Source: Chondrus crispus (taxonomy: Eukaryota; Rhodophyta; Florideophyceae; Gigartinales; Gigartinaceae). Taken from it: a stretch of 62,696 bases of DNA. Under the pieces are notes generated by a model. The model ran no database searches. It saw nothing but the letters and a program-made list of their open reading frames with translations, and had not been told where the DNA came from. The stretch spans positions 8,767 to 71,462 of the forward strand of contig NW_005179314.1 in the NCBI RefSeq assembly GCF_000350225.1. Reading direction: 5' to 3'. The stretch's first letter is position 1, and each line of letters starts with the position of its first letter. This document shows positions 42,570-52,438 of this stretch, piece after piece. The position numbers and the translations under genes were made by a program.

Positions 42570-43024
42570 AGCGCCTGCCTTCGAAGAAATGGTTAAAAAG
42601 CTGGCTGCAGTCGAGGGGTGGTGCTCTGCTCGAGACGGGTGTGGGATGCAAAGGGAGTAGTGCTATCATTGCAGCTGCGTCGCTTTGGCTATCTCATCAT
42701 GGAGTCTGATACGAATTAAATTTTTGATATTTTCCAGTTGAAACACAGTAGTGCCAGTCATTTCTGACAGTCTTAAGGCGGATGGGATTTGTATGTGATT
42801 GCATAGTCATTTGCATGACTGGAGACATTATAATTACGGTGTGAACAGTCGAGGTATTGTTTTATCCCCAAAGGTGGCACCGACTGCCGTTATACTGCAG
42901 ATAACTGGCTGCCAGTCAATCCCCTACTCCCTCACTCAGTCCTATTAAAAGCGATGCAGGTGCACAAATGACTGGCTAATATTGACCAATGGCAGTCAAT
43001 AGCCAGGCAGTCGCCGGACACGAG

Positions 43025-43496
43025 AACGGTTTTGAGACTCTACGGTTGTACCGCAAGCGGTATTGATTGACGGTCCAATACTGACGGGCGGAGGCGTATC
43101 CGTGCTCTCCGGTGTGTCGTGCGCGTCCACTACCAGCGCGGTTACGGCCTACACTCGCGGTATGAGAGTGCCTGCGTTACAATAACCCGGAGGGGTAGAC
43201 CGAGGAGGAGGGAGGTTTGCATTGCTTCTCTCTGCCCGCAGTCTCTCCATTTATTTATTTAATGTACAAGTTAATCTACCGGACTACAGACTACTATTGG
43301 GACTGTACTGTAGTCAGCTACTGTAGACATTGCGGGCCAGCCCGCGCTGCCATGCCGTCAGCCGTTGGGCCTGACAGTACACGTGTGGGTGCGCGCGCTC
43401 TGTACTATGCCCGCGCGCGCCTGCTGCAAGGCCCGTAATTTACAGCCCTAGATCTAATCCTAAATCTAATATATAGTCGTCTGCGGTTATACTTCA
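43025..43496 (-). mobile_element. LTR2 family copy 3 (minus strand), cut by hAT-B
   Basis: Read on the minus strand from 43496 it begins TGAAGTATAACC. In the same order as LTR2 copies 1 and 2 it then shows GGATTAGATC, ACTGTCAGGCC...GGCTGACGG, CTACAGTAG and CGCCCGTCAGTATTGGA. hAT-B interrupts it at AACGGTTT, and a remainder should lie left of 39289. I could not define its left end. Confidence 0.6.
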
Positions 43497-43639
43497 CATA
43501 CATACAACCGTTGTCCTCGACGCCATTGCTCATAGAATTTCCATTCGCACAGGTTGAATAAATTTACCACACAGCGCATCCCCTCTACTCTGATAGCATA
43601 TCCGCCAGTGTATCCTAGTTCCAGCGACTGGCAAGCGGA

Positions 43640-44580
43640 ATCGTTTCGGACAGTACTGCAGCCCTCTTGCGTCCTGAATTATAATTCCTCTTCAGCCGCG
43701 GCCGGAGAAAACTAGCCTTATGGCGTTTGGCCAAGCACTACGGCGCCTCTTCACAAAACTTCTTTTGCCCACAGTCATTGACGACACACGCGACCACCTC
43801 GTTCTATAACAGCTCGCAAACTGTGCGCCGCTAATAATAGACGCGATTGTACACGACTGTCGCATACTGGTGACCCGACACGGACGTGACCCGAATTGTA
43901 TTTCAGTTTCATAAGACGGACGGAATGCATTTGACACTTTTCCTGGTCAAAAAATGCTCCATCGAATCACACTATAAACGTCAAGTCTTGCTCATTTCTT
44001 GAACCTGATTTATGGACGTACGTCACTGGGCCTCTGTTTACCAATATACCTCTCTGATCCTTCTGCAAAGCCGTGAAAGTACGCAGGAAGGGGACCCAGC
44101 CAGCATGCTTCTTGTCTCACGTGCTGTGCAGCCCCTTTTCGCCGCAGAATTTGAGAGCGTAATCTATCGCACGACAAATTTTACGCCGATGATGGGACAC
44201 TTATAGAAACCGTACCGGTTGTCGCCAACACGCGAAAGAATTCTCATACATCCATACTCGTACGTAGGACCTCCATTCAATGTGCTAAATATCGCTGCTT
44301 TCGGCCCACTACTTCACCCCAGAATTTGAAGTCCCTCAAAGAGTCCTTTCCCATTCATGTGTCACAAGAAGGATTTATTGCCCTGTTGGTACCGCCAGGG
44401 ACAGATACGTTTATGAATGCCTTTCTAGAGGCAAAAATCGAGACATGTTCTAACCAACTGCACCTCCTTGATGATATACCAGATGCCCGTATTTAATTTC
44501 ATTTACATCAAGCTACCTGGTCGTTCTGTTGTGTGGAACATTTTTCGTGCCACGCTCCTGCCACTTCACCCCTTGCAGAA
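43640..44580 (+). pseudogene. LINE L3 relic, RT domain
   Basis: Broken frames match L1 ORF2 from FGQALRRLFTKLLLPTVIDD (43727 on) through HDCRILVTRHGRDPNCISVS, GRNAFDTFPGQKMLHRI and SSLAHFLNLIYGRTS to the QSRESTQEGDPASMLLVS motif-B region (44064 on). Pieces near 44335-44520 match the region after YADD. Stops occur throughout. The 5' and 3' parts are missing. Confidence 0.82.
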
Positions 44581-44639
44581 AATAATTACAACAAGTAAAA
44601 CGCATTTGAGCGGTGCCCGCTTGCGTTTTATGTGCGGAG

Positions 44640-45621
44640 CTCGTGGTATAGAACATATCTGTGAGGGCCCAAATTGAGGCAAATGTGATATTGAAAAAGC
44701 TCGCAGAAATGACCATATTCATTTCATACTGAGATTATCGGAGGCCTACCCAACAGTGACGAAGTTTACAGCTCTTTCCTGGTATATTTCCGAAATATCG
44801 ATGACGTTTTGGAACTTTTCTACGATACCTGCATGTTCCACGGTCTCTATGAAGACCTGCCATGTTTGCCAATCAGGATTAGGGATGCCGTCACCAAAAA
44901 AACATCAAGTTCCGCCGCCATCGCTTACTGCCCGGACTATTGCAAATCGGAGAAGGGGACCTTCGTGGACTCCTAGAAGGTGGAAAGAAACCTAGTCCTC
45001 CTGCTACGACCCTATGTGCAGGCATCTCATCCCACTGTGACGGACATGGCTACTACGACTCAAGCATCAGCCGAGGTATCATCGAACGAAGAGACGAGCA
45101 CTTCGAACCGGGAGGACTCTGGCGCACTTCAGAACGCTGAAGGCGGAACAAGACAAACTCGAGGACAAAGATACCAAGCACTCGTACAAAGAGCTGACAC
45201 CGACAACGAAGAGTAGACGGTTGGCCAAACGATCTTGGGTCTGTGTGCTTATATGCTGGATCTGAATGAAGTGGGTGCCCAAAATCCACAACATGTTATA
45301 GAGGAGCAAGTGACAGACGGCTTGCTGCGTCATGATGATCTGTTTCCAATCGACTACCTCCAGCTGTCTGAATATTGGGTTCGTGTTCTGTATGGCGTGT
45401 GCCGCTTTTACAATGTCCTCAGCCTCCCGTCATCCTATTACGCCGTTCTAAGTGAGGAAAATCGCAGAAACGAAAGACTGAGACCTCACATCTGGTTGGC
45501 ATACGTTTCTCATTTCGACGAAAATAGACTGCCTTCTTGGACTTCATACCTTCTCGCCCATTTCCAATCATCAGAACAAACTAATAGCTGGCCGCCCGAA
45601 GCGGATGCGCATTTGGTATAA
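44640..45621 (+). pseudogene. Unrecognised protein-like relic
   Basis: Three consecutive open pieces read like real protein. 44750-44990 in one frame has VYFRNIDDVLELFYDTCMFH and a Cys-containing AYCPDYCKSEKG. A Ser/Thr/Glu-rich part (44980-45216) ends at a TAG. The same region continues with ILGLCAYMLDLNEVGAQNPQ, SEYWVRVLYGVCRFYNVL and RRNERLRPHIWLAYVSHFDE to the stop at 45619. I do not recognise the family. It could be a gag-like protein or a host gene fragment. It follows LINE L3 and is on the opposite strand to the Helitron. Confidence 0.35.
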
Positions 45622-46037
45622 CGCCGCTGTGGGCAGCGGCGTCTGGAGAGGGGATAAAGTCGAGACCTGATCAGGGCACTGTCTCAGAATTATTATTAGG
45701 GTGCAATAGATGTTTGCCAGAAATGCCATGCACGAAAAGATAAATGGACAACCGAAGCAGAAATTGCGCGCAAGATGCAACAGAGTTTGAAATCTAGATC
45801 GGGGTCATTGACAAAAATAAACACATGTGTTTGGAGTTCTCATCTTTCAAGCCGAGATTGGCCCAGGTCAGCTCGTGCTTGCCACCCCGACGTGCTCCAC
45901 CTCCATCCCCTTGTTCGTAGAAGGCGTCATAGTGTATCACCTTCCTTCTCGTGATCGTGCCACCTTTCCGGCAGCAGTCTCAGTCGCAGTTCCTGCACCC
46001 CGTGGTGATTCTGTTCGTGCTTTTTCGCTGTGAAAGT
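45622..46037. other. No recognisable gene
   Basis: Only short frames with stops are present. It may be the continuation of the protein-like relic to its left. Confidence 0.4.
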
Positions 46038-46262
46038 TGTGTAGGTGGTGGGCCGGGGGGTGTGGTGAGTGTGTGGCGGGGTTATGTGGCGGGGGTTGGT
46101 ATGGCGCAGTGGCGTGGCGGGGTAGTGCGGGGGGATGGATGTGACAGATGAGTGTGGCGGCGGGTTGCGTGGGGGGTGAAGTGTGGCTGGCGATGGTATG
46201 GCGTGGTGAGGTGGTGAGGGGTGGAGATGTGACGGATGAGTATGGCGGAGGGTGGTATCGTA
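46038..46262 (+). repeat. G/T-rich low-complexity minisatellite
   Basis: Strongly G-rich on the plus strand, with degenerate units such as GTGGCGGGG, GGTATGGCG and GATGTGACRGATGAGTRTGG. Many GG and GGG runs could form G-quadruplexes. Confidence 0.75.
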
Positions 46263-46795
46263 AGCAGAGCTGTACTAGTCATATATGACTTTCTCGACTT
46301 TTCCGTTTGCGTAACATAATCTTCTCTTACCAAGCAAGAGATGTCGGGACAGCGTTCAAACTACCGGCAAGTCGAGAAAACACGGATGTTCATGATTTTC
46401 ATGCCGAAAAAGGTGTGCTCCAAGACTATATGCATGTCCAGACCAGATTAATTCATCATCCAACCGAACATGCAAAGCTTTGGTATCGTCAAAGCAACAT
46501 ACGCTAGACAATACGCACTCATACTTAACTATACTCACGCGCGGGGTGCAATGGTGTATATCGAAGAGGGAACCATTCCGGTTTATTTAGACAAGAAACA
46601 CATACTCCAACTTATATATTTATTTAGTTTCTTCTCGGCGAAACACTTTATAAAATGACAACCAAAAATCTGAACCTGTTTCGTATCGCAAATCCTACAT
46701 TTTCCGAACATTCATTTTGTTCTCAATACTATGAACTATTCTGTCTAGCACTTGCTCAACAAATCATTTTTTGCTCTTTCTGAGTAGTGCCCTCG
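46263..46795. other. Possible Helitron 3' side, no clear gene
   Basis: A perfect 14-bp palindrome AGTCATATATGACT lies at 46275-46290. Short frames on both strands match nothing I know. If the Helitron extends to here, its 3' end (reverse CTRR-like with a hairpin) should be in this stretch, but I could not identify it. Confidence 0.35.
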
Positions 46796-47133
46796 CTACA
46801 TATAAGCAGATTGCGATAACCAAACGTATTCGTGTTCAACCATTCGTGACACTTGAGGACATGGCTTGAGGGTCTGCAGAGTTACTGGTTGATAAAGAGC
46901 AAAGTTTGATGGCAGTGGTGTCCTAGAAGTGACAACGTTTGCCATACCATATGCTTTCGAGCTTTCATTGATGTTTGCTACTGATCGCTGAAACGTACTT
47001 CCTTGACTCTGACGTTGAGAAAACGCATTTTCTGGGAAGACTCTCGGGCCTTCCACAAGAAGTTTGCATCCAGCCATTTTCCGTAATCTATGTGTCCACG
47101 GGACAACTATAATACCAGGAACATCGTGAAGTG
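46796..47133 (-). pseudogene. Helitron helicase, C-terminal (motif V/VI) part
   Basis: The minus strand reads NAFSQRQSQGSTFQRSVAN followed by KAYGMANVVTSRT, resembling the 'KSQGQTF ... YVALSRV' end of Pif1-like Helitron helicases. Flanking text (HIDYGKW-like in another frame) shows frame decay. It lies immediately left of LTR2 copy 1, with the preceding helicase block on the other side of that insertion. Confidence 0.65.
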
Positions 47134-47138
47134 CTGAT

Positions 47139-47821
47139 TGTAGTATAACCCCCCCTGGGGCTTTTTAGTTAGATTAGATCAACAACGGATCTAGTGCTGT
47201 AGAGCCCGATGCTCTACAGTACTACTGCGCGTGGCCACGTGTACCCCTCGGGTACAGGGCACACACGCGCACACGTGCACACGTGCACCGCGCGGGACGG
47301 AAGCGCGGGCACACGCATGTACTGTCAGCCCCGATGGCTGACAGTATTTCAGTACGGTCCGATCTGCGCTACAGTAGTCCACTACAGTACTTCGGTACTG
47401 TACTGTTATAAATTGTTTTGTATATTAAATATGGAGCAGAACGGCGGCGGTGGAGGAGGGCAAGCACGGACTTGTCACCCACCGACCGTCAAGGTCCGAC
47501 TCCCCGCTTATTCTAAGGTAGCGCTCGCTAACTACCTTAGAGCGGCACCGAGCGCGGGTTGAGGACGCGCGCGGTACGCCCACGAGCCGGCTCCGCCTCC
47601 GCCCGTCGGTACTGGATCGTTACCCAGTACCGCGCCGGGGCGTCGAGGCGTCGAACCGCTCGCGCGTACCGGCGTCCTCCCCGTTCCCGCTCTACCACGC
47701 TACCCGGGCCCGCTGCCCGGTGCCGTTAGCTGGTGTCTCGCTTCACCCCCGTCTTCCCGATCGACAAGGGTCTCGGTCGAACTGTGCATACACCACTATC
47801 GCTGGGGGAGTTTATGCTACA
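47139..47821 (+). mobile_element. Solo LTR, LTR2 copy 1
   Basis: Begins TGTAGTATAACCCCCC and ends GGGGGAGTTTATGCTACA (inverse TGTAGCATAAACTCC). An exact 5-bp target duplication CTGAT flanks it (47134-47138 and 47822-47826). It is 683 bp without coding, with CACGTG repeats (about 47233-47285), a CTGTCAGCC...GGCTGACAG hairpin (47323-47345) and a TTATAAAT. It interrupts the Helitron helicase gene. Confidence 0.85.
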
Positions 47822-47826
47822 CTGAT

Positions 47827-48290
47827 GGGCCATTGAAAGGAAGGAATGGTTTAACAAGCAGTGAGTATTTCAGGAGATGTGGAGATTCAATGGTGTTGCT
47901 TATTGCTTCATCCATTGTCATCAACGGCTTTTGTTGGCGAGACGGATATTCGCATTTAATTCCAATGACGAAGGCTTTTGCGTTGTTGAAAAGTTTCCAT
48001 TTGAGGTTCCAATTTTGTTTGAGACATATAATTTGACCGATAAAGAAATCAATATACGGCAGCGAGCATTTAAAATCAGCAGATACGAAGGTATTAGACG
48101 AACAAAATACCTTTAAAGCGGTAGTAACGTTTTCATGTGTGGTTTTTGTTTGAACTGTTACAGGGCACCAGGCTCTAAAATACCTAGGGAACGCCTCGCT
48201 CGCTCTGAAACGAATTGAAGGTGTTGGTTCACTTCCTTCCAGGTCGGAAGCAGCCAAGGGGCATCAATCCATGGAGAGGAGTGTAGTGTG
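47827..48290 (-). pseudogene. Helitron helicase, middle block
   Basis: The minus-strand segment ICLKQNWNLKWKLFNNAKAF and VIGIKCEY resembles the 'VMLLRNLD...GL-NG-R-IV' block of Helitron helicases, which precedes motif VI. The upstream part (48257 on) is open but not recognised. LTR2 copies bound the piece on both sides. Confidence 0.62.
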
Positions 48291-48350
48291 TGTGGTATAA
48301 CCCCAAATGGAAATTAGATTAGGATTAGATCAGGGACAGTATGGCACAAG
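48291..48350 (+). mobile_element. LTR2 copy 2, left piece (cut by Ty3-A)
   Basis: Starts TGTGGTATAACCCC and continues TTAGATTAGGATTAGATCAG as in the LTR2 family. The rest of the LTR lies at 59144-59677, on the far side of Ty3-A. The flank GTGTG (48286-48290) and the far flank GCGTG (59678-59682) agree at four of five bases. Confidence 0.8.
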
Positions 48351-48982
48351 TGTAGTGCACTGACCCACCTTTCCCTTTTCCCAGGGGACACGTGTCCCCG
48401 GCCAACACGACTCCTTCTCCGGGACACACGTGTACCGCGCGCCACGTGTAACCAGGCGTCAAGGCTCCTGTGTCCAGGTGTCACCCCCCCCCACGTGTAG
48501 TGGTTGTCATACCTCCCCAAGGGGAGTTTCTCCGGTCGTCGCCGCCGTCGTTTTAATTTAGTATCTTTTAGTTTAATTAATTATAGCTCCGACGTCGGCT
48601 AGTATATAGCCGACGTCCGACCCTAAGTAAATCCTCACGAAGCTTTGGGTCTACAACTCGGGTTTCTGGAACGGAGTCGTAGCCTCGCGTCGGTCCCCGT
48701 CCCACGACGGTACCCTGCGAGCCATCTACGTCCCGATTCCCTCCTGTCTCTACCGCGCGCGTCGTCCCGCCACGCCCGGCTCTCCGCGCGACACCTGTCC
48801 CTACCGCCCCGCCCCTTCTGGGCTCTGTTTTCCACCTTTTTCCTTACTTTCCCTACTGCGCCTCGCGCCCGGCCCCGTACCGGTCCCTTACGGGTGGTCT
48901 CCCGATAACCCCCCTACACGCGCCCCCGAACGCGCGCGCTCTGCCAGAGGGGGATCCCACCCTTCCCCCTCAGTGCACGACA
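48351..48982 (+). repeat. 5' LTR of Ty3-A
   Basis: Begins TGTAGTGCACTGACCC and ends CAGTGCACGACA. It carries four ACGTG motifs in the first 160 bases and a TATA box inside a palindrome (48591-48617). Confidence 0.95.
48591..48617 (+). promoter_or_regulatory. TATA box in a perfect 11-bp palindrome (LTR promoter)
   Basis: Arms GACGTCGGCTA (48591-48601) and TAGCCGACGTC (48607-48617) enclose GTATA, placing a TATATA-like box at the hairpin tip. The same structure is conserved in the 3' LTR at 58752-58778. It is the likely core promoter, with ACGTG motifs upstream. Confidence 0.7.
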
Positions 48983-48985
48983 TTT

Positions 48986-49000
48986 TGGTCTCCCGACCTA
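48986..49000 (+). promoter_or_regulatory. Putative tRNA primer binding site of Ty3-A
   Basis: TGGTCTCCCGACCTA starts three bases after the 5' LTR. The leading TGG matches the CCA tail of a tRNA. I cannot name the tRNA. Confidence 0.5.
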
Positions 49001-49088
49001 GAAGTCTACGGAGTGTCCCTTATCCCTTACCGTTTTTGGTCCTAGGTGTTCTATCTCTGTTTCAACAGGTTTCGACAAGCTCAAGGCT

Positions 49089-51266
49089 ATGGTATCCGGG
49101 TCCGATTCGTCCCTTGAGACCCGTCCTCGAGACGTGCCTCCGCTAGTTGCGGCGTGGATCACTCGGAGTTGTCGCGAGACTCTCCGAGAAGCGGAAAGAT
49201 TCACGCTCAATACTGTAGCGGAGAAGCTCGCAGCGCAACCGTCGGCGCTGCGAGAAAACCTCAAGACTTTTATTGAAGAAACTATCGCGGCCCAAGCCGA
49301 GGTACAAGCCGCGCGAGAGCGCGATCGCCTAACCGCCCTGGAAGGCGTGCTCAACAAGGCCTGGCAGGCGGACATAGCTGCCAGCGCCAAGGAGGCTGCC
49401 ATCCTGCGTAAGCAAGAGGAGACCGCCACGGCGGAAGAACTCAAGGCCCTCCGTCGAGAAATTGCCATCTTGAAGACGCAAACATCAGCCTCCGCTGCTG
49501 GCATCCCTCCAACTACAGTCGGAGTAGCGACTCTCCCTCCCGCTGAGGGGTTGCCCCCGTTGAATAAGAGCCTGCTCTTTTCCAACGTGACAACGCCGGC
49601 GCTGCAAGCCGCGGGGATACCGGTCCCCTCCATGGAGATCGCACCCCAATTCTCCGCCAATCCGCAGGCGTCGCGAACCGCGACAGGAGCCTCCCGCGAG
49701 GGAGCCTCCGCCCGACCTATCCACCTTGAAGGTGATTTACCTTCCCAGAAATTACGGGGAGGGAACCCCGATCAAGGGGGAAGCTCAGACAACGAGGGGA
49801 GTGGACGACGAAAAAAGTCCAAACCCAGTCGGAAAGAGCGGAAGGCGAACCGTCGCAAAGGACGAAAGGATGGATACCCCCCGGACGGATACTCGAGCCC
49901 GTCCTCGTCATTCTCCTCTGACTCGGAGACCGATTCCGAGTCAGAGTCCCTTACGGCCCCAATGCCGACGTTCGGCCCCAAACAGAAAAAGGTTTCTGTC
50001 TGGAAGCCGACGAACCACCGGTTCAGAGGTGTGTGTAACTACCGAGCCTAGCGCCTCGTGGATACCGACCCAACCCTGGACGACCGGGTCTACGCTACCA
50101 CCCGTAAGAGGGTGCAGTACCTCCTCGTGGTCATGGGGGAGTACAAATTCAGCGGGGTAGATCCTATCAGGGTCATCAGTTTCCTGGCTCGCTGCAAGGA
50201 AAATTTTGACAACGCCAATATGACCGAGGCAATGGCCCTGATGGCCCTACCCCATCTGCTGGCTCCGCCCGCTAAGGAAGCGTATGAGTCCCAGCGGGGA
50301 CTGCACCGCAAATCTCAGGGGATCCCGAGCTGGGCCGCCGCCGTCAATTGGCTGTTACGCACGTATGCGACGAACCTCGAGATCGAGCGGGCTCTCACGG
50401 CATTGAGGGAGCTACGCCAGAAGCCAGGCGAATTGGAAACCGAGTACGCTACTCGAATGTCCACCGCCCTGGGGAGGTGCGGGGACGTGCACTCGGCATA
50501 CGAGAGGACGACCCTCTTCATCGAGGGGCTCACCCCCGCGATCAAGCCGCTGGTATTACAAGCTCGCGAGGATCGACCGTGATCCTCGTTCGAGGATACC
50601 GTCGCCCACGCGCGTTCGCACGGAGACGCCTTCCGGGCCCAGCACGGGTCTGGGCGCCGCGTGGAGTTCGGGAAGCCCCACCCGGTTAAACAGGTCCTCG
50701 CTGCCCTGGATAGCGCCCCGTCGACGTCGACCGGCCCCCTTCCCAGTTTTCAAACGGCCCGGGGAGCCGAGAACTACCTCGCTGCCGAAGGTGACCTCGC
50801 CGGGGAGGCTCCTTCCCTCCCGACGGAAGAATCCTCCTTCAACGACGGAGACTCGCTGTTTTACGGCGACCGGCGCAAGCCGTACCAACCCGCTCGAGAG
50901 CCCGCCGAGGGCTTTCGCGGACTTCCTCCGGGGAAAACGTCCCGTAATTACCAGAAGGATCTGCGAAGGCCTCCGTCCCCGCAGATCATCTGCTTCACCT
51001 GTTATCGGGTCGGGGACCACATCTCCCCCGACTGCGATATGAAGGTGAAGGATGCATCCCTCGTACCCTACCAGTACGAGAAGTTGACCGCGGCCCAAAA
51101 GAGCCGAGTGCCTCCGGAGGCGTACCTCCGAGCCGTCGCCCTCCTCAGTTACGAGGCGAGCCGGGTCATGAACCATGAAGCCGTCGCCGGCCCGCCGCCG
51201 CGTGCGGGTACCGGGACGAGGACCGTACCGCCCCCCGGGGAAGCTTCTCCTCCTCCCAAAAACTAG
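49089..51266 (+). pseudogene. Ty3-A gag (two in-frame stops)
   Basis: One frame from ATG 49089 to the stop at 51264-51266 is broken by a TAG at 50049-50051 and a TGA at 50580-50582, with no frameshift. The N-terminal third has a likely coiled coil (AAILRKQEETATAEELKALR). A basic-acidic linker follows (KKSKPSRKERKANRRKGRK, then Ser/Asp-rich). The capsid region has VDPIRVISFLARCKENFDNA and YATRMSTALGRCGDVH. A canonical zinc knuckle CFTCYRVGDHISPDC (CX2CX4HX4C) lies near the C-terminus. Joined length is about 725 residues. Gag packages element RNA into particles. The two stops imply this copy needs Gag from relatives. Confidence 0.85.
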
Positions 51267-51292
51267 GAGAACCTCAGCCCGCAGCAGCTGAG

Positions 51293-52438
51293 GTGGACAC
51301 GGTCACATCCCCGGATCACTCGCCCAGGGTGGCGGAACCGTCCTCACCTCCCGAGACGGAGAAGCGGTACCGGATACTCGGCCGCAAACACACTGGGCCA
51401 TCCCAGGGAGACCCCGACCCCGAACGGCTCGGTACCTTACGCCGACCATGGCGAAGAAACACCCCCCCGCTTGCAAGGGGTGTTAGCCATCCCGAGACAG
51501 TGCTCGCGCTGTCTCGGCGGAATTACAAGGTCTACGCAGACCTTGGACTATCCCCGTCGATATTGGTGCGCCAGCTCACAATATTAGATACAGGGGCTGG
51601 CTCCAATTTCGTACGTGCCGACACGCTTCCCTCCGGATGGGAGGCGCTGATTATTCCGGGTGAAATCCCGACGATCGCGGACGCCAATGGGAGACCATTG
51701 CGTACGAGCGGCCAAATCCCCCTCGTGGTGCGGTTAGGTGACCGTACCATGAGGTGTACCTTCATCGTCTGTGAACGATTAGCCGCCCCCGTGATACTGG
51801 GGTGCGACTTTAACGACAAGTTCGTCGAAGCCATCTACCCCCGGCGGAAGGAGGTGGAACTGGACGATGGTACTAAGATCCCCATCGTCCGGAAGCCGGC
51901 GTTTCGGGCCGCGAACGCCCCTCCCCTCCCGACGGAGCAAGAGTATGCCCCCGCCGCTGGGCGGACTTCCCCAAGGCTCAAGGTGTCGCGCGCCGTGGAG
52001 ATCCCGGCGGGCACACAGACTTGGGTATACGTCACAAGTGGACGGGCCGGACTCTCGGTCCTCGAAGCGAACCCGCAGTTATATGCGAAGCATCGGATCT
52101 CCCTCTCCAACGGGGTGGTGCACATCACCCCGTTGCAAGAGTTCAAGGTCCTCATGGCGAACTTCTCGACCGCCAACGAGAGGTTGTCGAAGAACCAAGT
52201 CGTTGGATTCGTCACTCCCCATCCGCGGGCGATGGTGCGCACGGCGATGCCGTTGGACGCGGTCCTAGCCGCGGAATTCTCCGAGGGGAGCCCCCCTCTA
52301 CAGGGCGAGAGGCCCCCTCGTGGAGCCCTCCCCCAAGCGGAGCAATCCCCTCCGTCGGATTCGGTTCCCCTCGACCACCTGCCGGCGCAAGTGCGAGGGC
52401 AGGTCCGCACCAGGCTCGCGCCCTACGCCGGAATGTGA
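51293..52438 (+). CDS. Ty3-A protease region
   Basis: The frame is open for 381 codons with the retropepsin active site LTILDTGAGSNFVRAD (about residues 92-106) and the downstream VILGCDFNDK, as expected for the 'ILG-D' flap/core motif. It follows gag by 26 bases in another frame and ends in a TGA at 52436-52438. After that stop the same frame continues with the pol motif HRIELTPGAKPFRFQP, so protease and pol were probably one frame. It processes the Gag-Pol polyprotein in this family. Confidence 0.82.
   Translation: MDTVTSPDHSPRVAEPSSPPETEKRYRILGRKHTGPSQGDPDPERLGTLRRPWRRNTPPLARGVSHPETVLALSRRNYKVYADLGLSPSILVRQLTILDTGAGSNFVRADTLPSGWEALIIPGEIPTIADANGRPLRTSGQIPLVVRLGDRTMRCTFIVCERLAAPVILGCDFNDKFVEAIYPRRKEVELDDGTKIPIVRKPAFRAANAPPLPTEQEYAPAAGRTSPRLKVSRAVEIPAGTQTWVYVTSGRAGLSVLEANPQLYAKHRISLSNGVVHITPLQEFKVLMANFSTANERLSKNQVVGFVTPHPRAMVRTAMPLDAVLAAEFSEGSPPLQGERPPRGALPQAEQSPPSDSVPLDHLPAQVRGQVRTRLAPYAGM

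Larger units (their letters stand above)
39290..43024 (-). mobile_element. hAT transposon B
   Basis: An exact 8-bp target duplication AACGGTTT flanks it (39282-39289 and 43025-43032). The termini are CTCGCGTCTGATGACTGC (left) and, reversed, CTCGTGTCCGGCGACTGC (right). It is 3,735 bp, with subterminal regions full of GACTG/GGCAGT motifs at both ends. The minus strand carries a hAT transposase with a few lesions. It lies inside a minus-strand LTR relic. Confidence 0.9.

Noticed and set aside
47827..48290. Stand-alone host gene on the minus strand
   Set aside because: Its motif order, and its location between two LTR insertions with helicase blocks on both sides, fit the Helitron helicase better.
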